Shown here piece after piece: positions 8,456 to 17,617 of a stretch of 48,594 bases of DNA. Within the stretch, counting starts at the first letter, position 1. Every line of letters begins with the position of its first letter. The notes beneath the pieces were generated by a model that made no database searches, was not told the origin of the DNA, and worked only from the letters and a program-made list of their open reading frames with translations. The position numbers and the translations under genes were made by a program. The stretch is from NCBI GenBank assembly GCA_964510955.1, contig CAZEDW010000033.1, forward strand, positions 1 through 48,594. The letters run 5' to 3'. Source of the DNA: JAFLCM01 sp964510955. Its GTDB lineage: Bacteria > Planctomycetota > Phycisphaerae > Phycisphaerales > UBA1924.

Positions 8456-10897
8456 TCACTCGATGCCCAGCGACTGGATCAGCGCCGGCAGTCGGACGTC
8501 GCTGGGTGAGCGCTCGCGCACCTGCTGCACCCAGCCGCGCGCCTTGTCGAGATAGCCGAGCTTTTGCGCGGCCTCGGCGGCGTCGAGCAACACGCCCGGA
8601 TCACTCACGCCCGCGTTCATCGCGGCTTCGAGTGACGCGAGGGCCTCGGCGTGCTTGCCGTTCCGCAGTTGGGCCCGGCCGAGCGGGCCGAGGATGCTGG
8701 GCGAGTGCGGGCGGCGGATGTCGGCCAGCCTCAGCGCACCGAGCGCTTCCTCGTTGCTCTCGGCTGCCAGCGCGGCCAGCCCGAGCACCAGCTGCGCATC
8801 AGGCTCGTCGTGCAGTTGGCGCACCGCCATGCGGGCGATCGGCAGGGCGCGTCGCCCGTCGCCCGCTTTGAGCAGCAAGCCCGCGGCGCGGAGCGCGCTG
8901 TCGGCCCGGGCCGCGGGCGTCTGGCCGGGCGGGGGCGCCCCCCCGAGTTCGAACGGACGGGCCGCGTAGTCCGCCGCCGCGGACCAGTCGCCGGTGAGGG
9001 TCGCCAGGCGGGAGAGGTTGTCGTAGTCGGGGAATCCCGTCTCGGTGATCGAGAGGCAGTCTTCGTACAGCGTCCGAGCGGCCCTGAACGCGCCGAGGTT
9101 GGCGCAGGCGCGGGCCAGGACCAGGTAGGGCGCCGGGTCTGAGGGCTTCTCCCACCTGCTCGTGATGCTCCAGGCGCGAACGGGGGGGAGCGGCGCGAGC
9201 GTCTGGTCCATCCATGCGCTGCTTTCGAGCGACAGCGCGGGCAGCTTCGAGGCCGAGGCCGTGTGGACCAGGACCGCGGCGACCGGGTCGAGGTGGACGA
9301 GGCGCCAGTGCGTGCTGCCCGCCGCTGTGCGGATCAACGGCGCGAGCGAGTAGTTCTGCGTCTCGAGCACCATGGCGCGGAGCCCGTAGCGGTCGGTGTA
9401 TTCATCGAGGCGGTCGGGGTGCTCGACGAGCCCGCGGTACTCGTCGATGATCGAGTCCTGATACACCTCGCCGCGCGGATCGATGAAAACCTTGAGTCCC
9501 TGCGAGAGCAGGTACGAGCCGGCGAGCGGGCTGTTGAAGATGGGTCCCTCGACGCCTGATTCCGCCAGGGTTCGCGTGGCGTCGATCGGGAACCGGAAGG
9601 TCGAGATTCCCAGGCCGAACTCGGTGCTGTCTCCCTGTTCGAGGTTGTAGCGATTGGTGACGATCCGCCACGAGAACCAGGTCGTGGTGCACAGCAGGGC
9701 GAGCGAAGCCAGCGAGGCGAAACCGCCGGCGCCGGAACGAACGGGAAGATTCGGGGGCTGGGGCCGCCGGGAGTATGTGAAAACGATCAGCGGCGCGACT
9801 ACCGCGAGCAGGGGGACATTGCGGACCCCGGTGAAGGTGAGGTAGGCCTGCGACAGCAGCAGCAACCAGTGATACGCCGACAGGCGCCGGAGGTTGAACA
9901 GCGCCGTGACACCCAGCAGTCCGAGCAGCAGCTTGTAGGCGAAGATGGCGTTGTGATCGTCGCTTGACGGCACCAGCCGGGAAAGCTTCTCGCCGAGCGT
10001 CGCGGCGGGGGGTGACCCCGGCGGGAGGTCGAACGGGCTGACGAACTCGGCGAAGAATGTCTTCTGCGAGCCGCCGTGCAGCACGAGGAACTGCTGCACC
10101 GGCAGCCAGATCCCCTTGATGAAGTACGGGTTGACAAGGCAGGCCAGGCTGACGGCGATCAGCAAGTAGGAGGCGGCGCGGAGCGGGCGCTGCGGGACGG
10201 TCTGAGGCCTGGCCGCATCGATTGCGTCCTCTGTGCCGGTGAGCGGCCGCCGGAGGAACCCGTCGATCAGCTCGCCGGTGAGCCACGCACCGACGATGGC
10301 CGGGCCCAGGGCAAACAGGCCGTGGCAGTTGGTCCAGACGAGCTGAACGCCGGCGAGGGTTGCGATCCACGCGGAGCGGTGGCGACTGTCCCGGGGCCGG
10401 GCCCTGAGGCGCTCAATGCCCAGCACGAAGACCGCTACGAAGAGATACGACAGCGTCTCGGGGCGGAGCATGAAGCGCTGGCTGGCCGCGAAAACGCACA
10501 GGCCGGCGACCACGGCATGCCATACCGAGCCGAGCCGGGCCGGGCCGGCACGCACCGAGGCCCACAGGGTGGCGAGCACGGCGAGAGTTTTCGTAAGGAC
10601 CGCCGTTCCGACACCGAGGTACGTCACGGTCAGGTGCAGCCACACGCAGTACAGCCAGCGGAGCTCGAGGCGGTCGTGGCCGGGGTTGGTGAAGCTGAAG
10701 GGGTCCTTGCGGGGGACCCAGTGCTGCATCACCCAATGGCCGGTGGCGAGCTGCCACCAGAAATCCGCCTCCCAGACCTTTCGGATGGAGAGCAGCGCCG
10801 CGATCAGGAACACGCAGGCCCACACGATCGCACCCGGCCATACGCGCGCCTGGCCGGACTGGCCGAACCGCTGCGCGTTTTCGCCGACCGGAATCAT
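8456..10897 (-). CDS. Polytopic membrane protein with C-terminal TPR repeats, GT-C-like
   Basis: An 813-residue protein starting at ATG 10897 (MIPVGENAQ). The open frame extends 80 codons further upstream, but that stretch has no coding look and would run into the bioY control region. After a first membrane segment (AIVWACVFLIAALLSI) comes ADFWWQLATGHWV with DPFSFTNPG, a signature of large polytopic proteins that resemble GT-C glycosyltransferases. About eight to ten hydrophobic segments fill residues 20-430. A soluble stretch follows with KVFIDPRGEVYQDSIIDEY, also typical of that group. Residues 600-813 are TPR-like. Transfer activity is inference only, because no acceptor-side motif is identifiable. 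It is divergent from bioY across 185 nt. Confidence 0.7.
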   Translation of the reverse strand: MIPVGENAQRFGQSGQARVWPGAIVWACVFLIAALLSIRKVWEADFWWQLATGHWVMQHWVPRKDPFSFTNPGHDRLELRWLYCVWLHLTVTYLGVGTAVLTKTLAVLATLWASVRAGPARLGSVWHAVVAGLCVFAASQRFMLRPETLSYLFVAVFVLGIERLRARPRDSRHRSAWIATLAGVQLVWTNCHGLFALGPAIVGAWLTGELIDGFLRRPLTGTEDAIDAARPQTVPQRPLRAASYLLIAVSLACLVNPYFIKGIWLPVQQFLVLHGGSQKTFFAEFVSPFDLPPGSPPAATLGEKLSRLVPSSDDHNAIFAYKLLLGLLGVTALFNLRRLSAYHWLLLLSQAYLTFTGVRNVPLLAVVAPLIVFTYSRRPQPPNLPVRSGAGGFASLASLALLCTTTWFSWRIVTNRYNLEQGDSTEFGLGISTFRFPIDATRTLAESGVEGPIFNSPLAGSYLLSQGLKVFIDPRGEVYQDSIIDEYRGLVEHPDRLDEYTDRYGLRAMVLETQNYSLAPLIRTAAGSTHWRLVHLDPVAAVLVHTASASKLPALSLESSAWMDQTLAPLPPVRAWSITSRWEKPSDPAPYLVLARACANLGAFRAARTLYEDCLSITETGFPDYDNLSRLATLTGDWSAAADYAARPFELGGAPPPGQTPAARADSALRAAGLLLKAGDGRRALPIARMAVRQLHDEPDAQLVLGLAALAAESNEEALGALRLADIRRPHSPSILGPLGRAQLRNGKHAEALASLEAAMNAGVSDPGVLLDAAEAAQKLGYLDKARGWVQQVRERSPSDVRLPALIQSLGIE

Positions 10898-11082
10898 GGC
10901 CCTTAGGGTACACGCCCGGCGCGGCTCACCAAAGCCGGGCGCGCCGGCGGGACTGAGCCGGGCGGGTCTGGCGCTCGTGTGGTAGAGTCCCAGCTTCCGG
11001 CCCCCGGGGGCCTCTGGTCCCCGGGTCCGCGCCTGGAGTTCCGTCCCGCGCCCGAACATTCCCTGATTGCGGAGCCACATCG

Positions 11083-11679
11083 ATGCGACCTGGCATGATG
11101 ACCCTCGCTGAGTCTGTGATCCCGGCCTTTGGGACAAAGCCGTTGATTCGTGACGCCTCGCTGGTTTTCGCCGGTTCGCTGTTGATCGCGGCGCTGGCGC
11201 AGGTGATGATCCCGATCGGGATGGTGCCGGTGAGCGGTTCGACGCTGGGCGTGATGCTGGTGGGGTCGTTGCTGGGGTCGCGCCGCGGGGCCGCCGCTGT
11301 GATCGCGTACCTGATCGAAGGTCTGGCCGGGCTGCCGGTGTTCAGCGGGTTCTCGATGGGCGCCGCGGTGCTGCTGGGGACCACCGGCGGGTACCTGCTG
11401 GGGTTCATCCCGGCGGCGTTCGTGACCGGGTGGCTGGCCGAGCGCGGCTGGGACCGGCGGTTTTTCTCCGCGTGCGCTGCGATGCTGATCGGCAATGCGG
11501 TGGTTTTCGCGGTCGGCGTGCCGTGGTTGGCCGCGGTGCTCGGCTGGGACTGGGGCGCGGCGTGGCGGCAGGGGGTGGTGCCGTTTGTGCCGCTGGACGC
11601 GGGTGCGAAGGTGCTGCTGGCGGCGTCGCTGCTGCCGTTGGCCTGGCACGCGAGTTCGAGTTTCCGGCGTCGGGCCTGA
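11083..11679 (+). CDS. bioY: Biotin transporter BioY
   Basis: A 198-residue integral membrane protein of the usual BioY length. BioY is the substrate-binding S component of ECF-type biotin importers. It can work with AT/A components (EcfT, EcfA) or, in some bacteria, alone; no such partners lie in the window. Family marks include MIPIGMVPVSGSTLGVMLVG near residue 45, the region that holds the conserved P-V-x-x-x-x-L-x-V-x-L pattern, followed by SRRGAAAVIAYLIEGLAGLPVFSG. Five or six hydrophobic segments are visible. ATG 11083 is used; an in-frame ATG at 11098 would be equally workable. No BirA-type operator is recognisable upstream. The gene ends 8 nt before the convergent M16 peptidase gene. 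Confidence 0.92.
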   Translation: MRPGMMTLAESVIPAFGTKPLIRDASLVFAGSLLIAALAQVMIPIGMVPVSGSTLGVMLVGSLLGSRRGAAAVIAYLIEGLAGLPVFSGFSMGAAVLLGTTGGYLLGFIPAAFVTGWLAERGWDRRFFSACAAMLIGNAVVFAVGVPWLAAVLGWDWGAAWRQGVVPFVPLDAGAKVLLAASLLPLAWHASSSFRRRA

Positions 11680-11687
11680 GAGCGCGG

Positions 11688-14432
11688 TCATGGCTTGATC
11701 GGGGGTGGCGGGGGCGCGAAATCGCCTGCGCGCACCTCGTGGAAGGCGAGGCCGGCGAGCCGGCGCTTCAGCGCACCGTTCACCTCTTCGACCGTGAGCT
11801 TGTCCACGGCGTCCAGCCTGTCGGCGTTCCACTTGAGAGTGCGCCCCAGGAAAAGCCCTTCGCGGAGCGTTTCGGCGAGGGTGCTGTCTGAGCCGAAGCC
11901 TCGGAGCACCGACAGGCGGTTGTTCTTGCGGGCGTCGTCGAGCTCCTCCTTCGTCACGCCGTCGCTGATCCAGCGCCGGACCTCCTCCATCAGAGCGGCG
12001 GCGGTCTTGTCCGCGTTTTCCCTGGCACAGATCGCGTAGGCGAGCAGGCTGGTGAACTCGTCGAGCTCCTCACTCTGCATGCGTGCGATGAAGTCGTAGG
12101 AGAGCCCGTCTTTCTCCCGGAGCCGCTGGCCCAGACGGCTCGAGAGCCCTCTGCCGAGAATCGAGGACGCGATGCGGAGGGCAGGAGCGTCCGGGTCGTT
12201 GTTCGACATGGCGAACGCGGTCGCGAGGCCCACCGTGGCCATGGGCTTGTCGGGGACGGTGATGGTCTGGGCGCCGGGGGCGACCGGCTCCAGTCGGCGC
12301 TCGGGCCGGCGGTAGGGGAGGCGCTGGCTCCAACCCGCGAGCGATTTGTCGAGCTGGACGCGGAGCGGCTCGGGGTCGAAGTCGCCCACCGCCGCGATCT
12401 GCACGCTGCTCGGGCCGACTTGCTGGTCGAACAATGTACGCAGGTCCGACGCCGTGCAGCTCTTGAGCGCCTGCAGCCGCTCCGAGAGCGCGGGCAGGTA
12501 GAAATAGGCGGCGGCGCTCTTGGGCGCGACGGCGCGGTTGAGGGCGTTCCAGGCCAGGGCCTGCGGGTCGCTCAGCTGGGACTCGGCGAAGCCGACGCGG
12601 TCGCCGATCATCGCGCGGAGCTCGGCTTCCGGAAAGGTCGGATTGCGCAGGACATCGAGCGCCTGGTCAACGAGCTCGGCGACGTGCTCGCGCGTGGTCG
12701 AGACGTCGACCTTGAGCGCGCCGCTGTCCCAGGACGCCGAGATGTCCGACTGCATCCTGTCCATGTCGTCGGAGTGCCGCTGGAAATCGCGGGTCGTCGT
12801 GCCGCGGACGAGCATGGAGGCCATGAGCTCGGCGGTGACGCCCCGGCCCGCCAGCGACCGCTCGTCGCCAAAGCGGACGCTCATCGAGATTCGCACGGTG
12901 CGACCGCGGGTTTTCTTGGGGAGCACCGCGAGCTTGATGCTTGGAGCGAGTTCGAACCTGGACACGCGGTTCTCGATCTTCAGAGGGTCGGCGTCGAACG
13001 CCTCGCCGGCGCTGGGCGGCTCCGAACCGGCGTAGCCCCCGACCACCGACTCGATGGGCGGTGCGGGGGGCACCTGGGCACGGGTCGGGGCCTTGGTCGG
13101 CAGGAACACGCCGCTGGTGCGGTTGTCGGGCACGAAGTACTTCACCGCCGCGGCCTGCATGCTTTGCGCGGTCATTGCCTTGATCCGGTCGCGGTTCACG
13201 AACGCCAGCCGCCAGTCGCCCACGCTGGAAAACTGTGCGAGGTCGTAGGCGAAGTTCAGGTTGTCGTTCCAGGCGTTCTTGTTCTGCGAGAGCATCGACG
13301 CCTTGGCGCGCTGCGCTTCGAGGTCAGTGACTGGGTGGGTTGAGAATCCCTCCATCACCTCCTGGATCCTGGCGAGCGCCGCCTCGGGGCGCTGCCCCTC
13401 GTTCAGGGTGGCGATGACGACCAGCTGGCCGCGCTCGGCCAGGCCGTACGCGATGACCTGCACGCTCGCGGCGAGCTTCGGGATGACCAGCTCCTTGTGC
13501 ATCCGCCCCCATGGCACGTCGCTCAGAAGCGGGTTGAAGAGGGTGACGGCCGAGGCGTCCGGGTGGGCGCCGGCGGGGGTGTGGTAGAACACGCCGACCG
13601 AGGCCTGGGTTCCCTCGCGTCGGATCTCGACGTGACGCGGGCCGTCCTGCGTGGGTTCGTCGGTCCACGTGCCCGCGAGCGGCTCCGGCGGGTTCTTGAG
13701 CGGCGCGAAGTGCTTGTCGATCAGCGCGAGCAGCGCCGGTGGATCGAACTTGCCGGCGAACGTCAGCACCGCGTTCTGGGGGCGGTAATGGTGCTTGTAG
13801 AAACGGCGCAGGTTGTCGGCGGGCACGCGTTCGATGTCCGCGCGGTTTCCGATGCTCGCGTCGCGGTAGGGGTGCCAGGTGTACGCCTTGGCGTAGAGGC
13901 TCTTGAACAGGATCGTGAACGGGTCGCTCTCGCCCATCTCGAACTCGTTGCGGACCACCGTCATTTCGGAGGCGAGCGCCTCGGCGGCGATGAACGAGTT
14001 GACCATGCGGTCGGCCTCCATGCTGACCGCGAACGCGAGGTTTTCGTCGGTCGCCGTCATGGACTCGAAATAGATCGTCCGGTCGAGCCACGTCTGGGCG
14101 TTCGAGGTTGCGCCGTGGTCTTTCAGGGCCTTGTTGATGTTCGGGCAGCTCGGGGTGCCCTTGAACAAGAGGTGCTCGAGCAGGTGGGCCATGCCCTTCT
14201 CGCCGAGCGCCTCGTGGCGCGAGCCGACCATGTAGGCCACTGTGACCGCGAAGTTTGAAGATGAGGGGTCCGGGTACAGCAGCACGCGCAATCCGTTGGG
14301 CAGGCGGTATTCGCTGACGCCCTCGACGGCGGCGAACGGGGCGTCGGCCCACGACGTGACCGCGGGCCTCGCCACGGCGATGGCAGGCAGCAGGCACGCG
14401 AAAAGAACCGGAGCGAGGAGCAAGCGTGGCAT
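11688..14432 (-). CDS. Exported M16-family zinc peptidase, two-domain
   Basis: A 914-residue exported protein (MPRLLLAPVLFACLLPAIAV, then ARP). The ATG at 14432 follows CGGAG and gives a good signal peptide; 27 extra upstream codons are ignored. The inverted zinc motif HxxEH is HLLEH at residues 83-87, within YMVGSRHEALGEKGMAHLLEH, and the third ligand Glu is expected near NEFEMGES. The second half (from about residue 500) repeats the fold without zinc ligands, as usual for the inactive half of a pitrilysin-type clamshell (Peptidase_M16_C). Likely a periplasmic or envelope peptidase for short polypeptides. It is divergent from the GntR gene, with the shared control region at 14433-14524 carrying a palindrome. 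Confidence 0.92.
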   Translation of the reverse strand: MPRLLLAPVLFACLLPAIAVARPAVTSWADAPFAAVEGVSEYRLPNGLRVLLYPDPSSSNFAVTVAYMVGSRHEALGEKGMAHLLEHLLFKGTPSCPNINKALKDHGATSNAQTWLDRTIYFESMTATDENLAFAVSMEADRMVNSFIAAEALASEMTVVRNEFEMGESDPFTILFKSLYAKAYTWHPYRDASIGNRADIERVPADNLRRFYKHHYRPQNAVLTFAGKFDPPALLALIDKHFAPLKNPPEPLAGTWTDEPTQDGPRHVEIRREGTQASVGVFYHTPAGAHPDASAVTLFNPLLSDVPWGRMHKELVIPKLAASVQVIAYGLAERGQLVVIATLNEGQRPEAALARIQEVMEGFSTHPVTDLEAQRAKASMLSQNKNAWNDNLNFAYDLAQFSSVGDWRLAFVNRDRIKAMTAQSMQAAAVKYFVPDNRTSGVFLPTKAPTRAQVPPAPPIESVVGGYAGSEPPSAGEAFDADPLKIENRVSRFELAPSIKLAVLPKKTRGRTVRISMSVRFGDERSLAGRGVTAELMASMLVRGTTTRDFQRHSDDMDRMQSDISASWDSGALKVDVSTTREHVAELVDQALDVLRNPTFPEAELRAMIGDRVGFAESQLSDPQALAWNALNRAVAPKSAAAYFYLPALSERLQALKSCTASDLRTLFDQQVGPSSVQIAAVGDFDPEPLRVQLDKSLAGWSQRLPYRRPERRLEPVAPGAQTITVPDKPMATVGLATAFAMSNNDPDAPALRIASSILGRGLSSRLGQRLREKDGLSYDFIARMQSEELDEFTSLLAYAICARENADKTAAALMEEVRRWISDGVTKEELDDARKNNRLSVLRGFGSDSTLAETLREGLFLGRTLKWNADRLDAVDKLTVEEVNGALKRRLAGLAFHEVRAGDFAPPPPPIKP

Positions 14433-14458
14433 GGCGGGTCTCCGTTCGGAGGCTGGGT

Positions 14459-14486
14459 TTGACCGGTGAGGATTCTCTGCTATACT
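14459..14486 (+). promoter_or_regulatory. Sigma-70-type promoter for the GntR regulator
   Basis: TTGACC at 14459-14464 and TATACT at 14481-14486 are separated by 16 bases. This is a near-consensus promoter pointing at the GntR start at 14525, with a leader of about 30 nt. The -10 box is part of the palindrome at 14479-14495. Confidence 0.75.
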
Positions 14487-14495
14487 TAGTATAGC
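14479..14495. promoter_or_regulatory. Palindromic operator candidate between M16 and GntR genes
   Basis: GCTATACT-T-AGTATAGC is a perfect inverted repeat with eight-base arms and a one-base centre. It covers the -10 box of the GntR promoter. GntR-type dimers bind such short palindromes, so self-repression, and possibly control of the divergent peptidase, is the simple reading. Confidence 0.75.
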
Positions 14496-14524
14496 TAGAT
14501 CAGCCGCCCGCACGGACGCGCCAC

Positions 14525-15640
14525 ATGACCGAGCCCGTCACAACTGCCGCAGAACCTCCGGAGGTGCGTGGCATTTCCCTGGCGGGTGTCGGCGCGCCGG
14601 CGCCGGTTTCTCCGCGCGCCAGGCGCACGGGCAAGCTCGAGTCCGTCGTGAGCGACTGTGTCTACCAGATCGCGACGGGGGTCTGGACGCCGGGGACGCG
14701 CCTGCCGCCGCTGCGCGAGGCCAAGCAGCGGTGGGGGATCAACGAGGTGACGTGTTTCCGCGTATACCGACGGCTGGTGGAGCGCGGGCTGGTGGTGAGC
14801 CGCGACCGCGACGGCTACTACGTCGCGCCCGGCGAATCCGTCGGACGCCTCCACGCCATGAACAAGGAGTTCCAGGGGCTCTGGGAGTGGTTCGAGCGGG
14901 GCGCGCCGGCCCACACGGGCATGTCACTCGTCGGCGCGGCCCGGGCGCTTGCCCAGATGGCCGAGGCCCGATCGGAGCTGCGCCCCGAGTGCGCCTTCGT
15001 CGAGTGCACCGAGTTCCAGGCCGGTGAGCACGCGGCGGAGGTTCGGCACCACCTCGGGGTGGCGTGCCGGGCGATCACCACTGGGCAGCTCCGGGCAGCG
15101 GGCGTGCCCGACGGGGTCCGCACCATCGTGACCACCCCGTGGCACACGCGCGAGGCCCGCGATGCGGCGAAGCAGTCCGGCGTCGCGGTGCTGACCGCGC
15201 CGGTGGAGCTCGCACCCGCGATGATCCAGAGCATCCGGGGGGGGCGGGGGCGGGGGCGGGGGCGGGGACCGGGGCGCGGGCGCCGGTGGACGGTATTCGC
15301 GCTCACGCCGGCGCTGGCGGCGAGCATGGCCGAGGATCTGCGGGCGCGCGTGGGCGGCGGCTCGGCGTTGTTCCCGCACCGCGCCGTTTCAACGGCCCGT
15401 CTCGAAGCGTGCCTCGGCGATGAGCTCGGCGGCGCCCGCCCCGCGAAGGCCTGCGGCGTGCTCCTTTCGCCCTCGCTCTGGTCGGTCGCGCCCGAGGTGT
15501 GGCGGGCCCGGGTCGATGTCCGCCCCGTGCAATACCGCGTCGTGCCCAGCGCGTGGGAGACGATCGCGGCGGCGCTGGGCCTGCCGGTCTCACTGCCCGC
15601 CGAACCCGGCGACGAACGCCCGGCGCTCGCGCATCCGTAA
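14525..15640 (+). CDS. GntR-family transcriptional regulator
   Basis: A 371-residue protein. Residues 35-100 form the GntR winged helix: SVVSDCVYQIATGVWTPGTRLPPLREAKQRWGINEVTCFRVYRRLVERGLVVSRDRDGYYVA carries the P-x-R-x-x-A region, the recognition helix and the wing. The C-terminal 260 residues are not a UTRA, FCD or aminotransferase domain that I can recognise, although they look like an alpha/beta ligand-binding fold. An Arg/Gly stretch at about residues 238-254 is encoded by a G-run repeat (15237-15278) and is probably a disordered loop. The likely operator is the palindrome at 14479-14495 on its own promoter. The gene ends 14 nt from the convergent SCO gene. The effector is unknown. Confidence 0.85.
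   Translation: MTEPVTTAAEPPEVRGISLAGVGAPAPVSPRARRTGKLESVVSDCVYQIATGVWTPGTRLPPLREAKQRWGINEVTCFRVYRRLVERGLVVSRDRDGYYVAPGESVGRLHAMNKEFQGLWEWFERGAPAHTGMSLVGAARALAQMAEARSELRPECAFVECTEFQAGEHAAEVRHHLGVACRAITTGQLRAAGVPDGVRTIVTTPWHTREARDAAKQSGVAVLTAPVELAPAMIQSIRGGRGRGRGRGPGRGRRWTVFALTPALAASMAEDLRARVGGGSALFPHRAVSTARLEACLGDELGGARPAKACGVLLSPSLWSVAPEVWRARVDVRPVQYRVVPSAWETIAAALGLPVSLPAEPGDERPALAHP
15237..15278 (+). repeat. GGGGGC simple repeat within the GntR gene
   Basis: About five tandem copies of a GGGGGC unit, encoding alternating Gly and Arg. Several runs of four or more G make a quadruplex possible and make the tract prone to length change. Confidence 0.85.
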
Positions 15641-15654
15641 GTGCCGGCGCTGAG

Positions 15655-16374
15655 CTACCGCAGGGCCCGCAGCCGCAGGATCAGCCGGTTCACGTCGTCC
15701 TCGTCCATCCCGCGGTACATCCCCACGACGTTGCCTTCCGGTGAAACGAGCAGGAACTTGCTGGGGTGGACGATATTGTTCATCGACCTGCCGCCCCCGA
15801 GGTCGATGGTGGACTTGGCGTCGGTCTCGAGCGCGAAGCCCAGGCCTTTTTCGACGATGGCGTTGACCGTGGCCTGGTCGGCGGAGAGAAACGTCCAGCG
15901 GGAGAAGTCGGCGAAGGACGCCGCGTGCTCCTTCAGTGTCGCGGGGGTGTCGTGCCGGGGGTCGACCGAGAGGCTGACGATCTGCACGCGGTCTGCGGGA
16001 ATGTTCCGAATCAGACCCTGCAGGCGCGTGAGCTGGCCGGTGGTGATCGGGCAGACCGTGACGCAGCGGGTGAACACGAAGCTGAGCACGCTGTAGCGGC
16101 CCGGCTTGGTGAAGATGGACCGGTCGACCGCGCGGCCTTCCTGGTCACGCGCGGCGAACTCGGGGATGTGCATGGAGGCCAGGGCGGACTGATCGTCGGC
16201 GGGGTTGTTGCCCGCGGCCTGGCCGGGTGCGACCGGCGGCGCGGAGCGTGAAGGGAGCATCAGCCAGAGAGCCGTCCCGACGACCGCCACGGGCACGAGC
16301 GCGAGAACCGGGAGCCACCCGGGAAGCCGGGGGGCTCGCGGCGCCGCCGGGGGTGAGCCCGAGGCGGGGTTCAC
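15655..16374 (-). CDS. SCO1/SenC-family copper chaperone
   Basis: A 239-residue thioredoxin-fold protein with an N-terminal membrane anchor (LPVLALVPVAVVGTALWLML). SCO proteins deliver copper to the CuA site of cytochrome c oxidase on the outer face of the membrane. The copper ligands are present: C-V-T-V-C (CxxxC) within FVFTRCVTVCPITTGQL, and the distal His in NNIVHPSKFLLV. SVDPRHDTP is also typical. The GTG start at 16374 overlaps the ctaB stop by 4 nt (GTGA on the minus strand), so translation is coupled to ctaB. Both genes serve heme-copper oxidase assembly, but the oxidase genes themselves are not in this window. Confidence 0.92.
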   Translation of the reverse strand: MNPASGSPPAAPRAPRLPGWLPVLALVPVAVVGTALWLMLPSRSAPPVAPGQAAGNNPADDQSALASMHIPEFAARDQEGRAVDRSIFTKPGRYSVLSFVFTRCVTVCPITTGQLTRLQGLIRNIPADRVQIVSLSVDPRHDTPATLKEHAASFADFSRWTFLSADQATVNAIVEKGLGFALETDAKSTIDLGGGRSMNNIVHPSKFLLVSPEGNVVGMYRGMDEDDVNRLILRLRALR

Positions 16375-17318
16375 CGCAGCGCCGCCGTCAGCACGCCGTC
16401 GCCGACCATGGCCAGCAGCACGACGGGCAGATAGATGATCGAGGCGAAGAAAAGCCGTCGGGCGTTGGTGTCGGTGCGTACGCGGGCGAGGCGCACGGAT
16501 TCCCACACCATCACACCCGCGGCGAGGGCGGCGGCGACGCCGTAGACGATGCCCAGGCGGTCGGGCATGAATCGGATCGGCACGAGCGAGATCGGCAGCA
16601 GCGCCAGGCTCCAAGCGACAACGCTGCGTGAGGTCGAGGCCCCCGACGGGTCCACGACGGGCAGCACGCGGTGCCCGCCGGCGGCGTAGTCCTCGCGGTA
16701 CTTCCACGCGATCGCGAGGAAGTGCGGCACCTGCCACACAAAGATGATGGCGAAGATGGCCCAGCCACCGGGTTCGAGCAGGCCGGCGTATTCGGCGCCG
16801 CCGCGGGCCGCGCTCCAGCCGATCAAGGGCGGCAGGGCGCCCGGGATCGCGCCGACGATGGTTGAGAGCGGCGAGAGCGGCTTCATCGGCGTGTACCAGA
16901 ACAGGTAGCTGGCGATCGTGATCCCCGACACCAGCGAAGCCCACGCGTTGCACGCCATGCACAGGACGCCCAAGCCGGCGACGCTCAGCGCCACGCCCGC
17001 CAGCAGGGCGCTCAGTTCACCCATGCGACCGGAAGGCACCGGGCGGAACCGGGTGCGGCGCATCCGCGCGTCGCGCTCGACTTCCATGACCTGGTTGAGC
17101 GAGTTGGCGCCCGCCGCCGAGAGGGCCGTGCCGACGATGCAACCGATCGCGAGCGTGACCAGGCGCGTCGCGTCCCAGTCTCGGGTTCCCAGCATCGCCA
17201 TGACGAAACCGACCGCGCTCGACAAAGTCACCATCTTGACGATGCCGGGCTTGGACAGTTCCACCACCGCGGCCAGGCCGGTGGCGGTGGGCGGGTTGGC
17301 GGCGTGGCTACGACCCAT
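16371..17318 (-). CDS. ctaB: Protoheme IX farnesyltransferase (heme O synthase)
   Basis: A 315-residue UbiA-superfamily membrane enzyme that adds a farnesyl group to heme B to make heme O. The first polyprenyl-binding motif is NQVMEVERDARMRRT, the CtaB form N-x3-D-x3-D-x-x-M-x-R-T with Glu in place of the first Asp. FRPVPSGR follows as expected. Further marks are YTPMKPLSPLSTIVGAIPGALPP and WQVPHFLAIAWKYREDYAAGG. About nine hydrophobic segments are visible. ATG 17318 (MGRSHAAN) is preferred over the upstream TTG at 17345. The next gene, SCO, overlaps by 4 nt, making a small oxidase-assembly operon. Confidence 0.94.
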   Translation of the reverse strand: MGRSHAANPPTATGLAAVVELSKPGIVKMVTLSSAVGFVMAMLGTRDWDATRLVTLAIGCIVGTALSAAGANSLNQVMEVERDARMRRTRFRPVPSGRMGELSALLAGVALSVAGLGVLCMACNAWASLVSGITIASYLFWYTPMKPLSPLSTIVGAIPGALPPLIGWSAARGGAEYAGLLEPGGWAIFAIIFVWQVPHFLAIAWKYREDYAAGGHRVLPVVDPSGASTSRSVVAWSLALLPISLVPIRFMPDRLGIVYGVAAALAAGVMVWESVRLARVRTDTNARRLFFASIIYLPVVLLAMVGDGVLTAALR

Positions 17319-17345
17319 GCGGACCCCCAAACAAGCTACTGCCAA

Positions 17346-17617
17346 ACAAGAGCCATTGCGGTGGGGCGGGAGTATACCCGTCGGGGATTAGAACGGTTCG
17401 GGAATGGGGTCAACGGCTGGACATTGGGGACCCAGATGCGAATGATTTTCGGACTTGCCGATTGAGTGCTCGTCGGCTCGCCGTCCCCCATACGCGGGGC
17501 GCGGCATCGCATGTGCGTTGGGTCAGTACGGCGTGCTCTTCGGGGTCGCCGCGCTGACCAAGCAGGTGCTTCCAGACCGAACATCCCCGGCGTCTCGCCG
17601 GATAGAGGAGCCAGACC
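17346..17617. other. Intergenic region upstream of ctaB and the DUF2934 gene
   Basis: Divergent spacer of 272 nt up to the alternative ctaB start. It must hold promoters for both genes, but no convincing -35/-10 pair was found. The only clear signal is GAGGAG at 17606-17611, seven bases before the ATG at 17618. Confidence 0.5.

Noticed and set aside
10983..10988. TAGAGT as the bioY -10 box
   Set aside because: No matching -35 box at a suitable distance, so it was not listed as a promoter.
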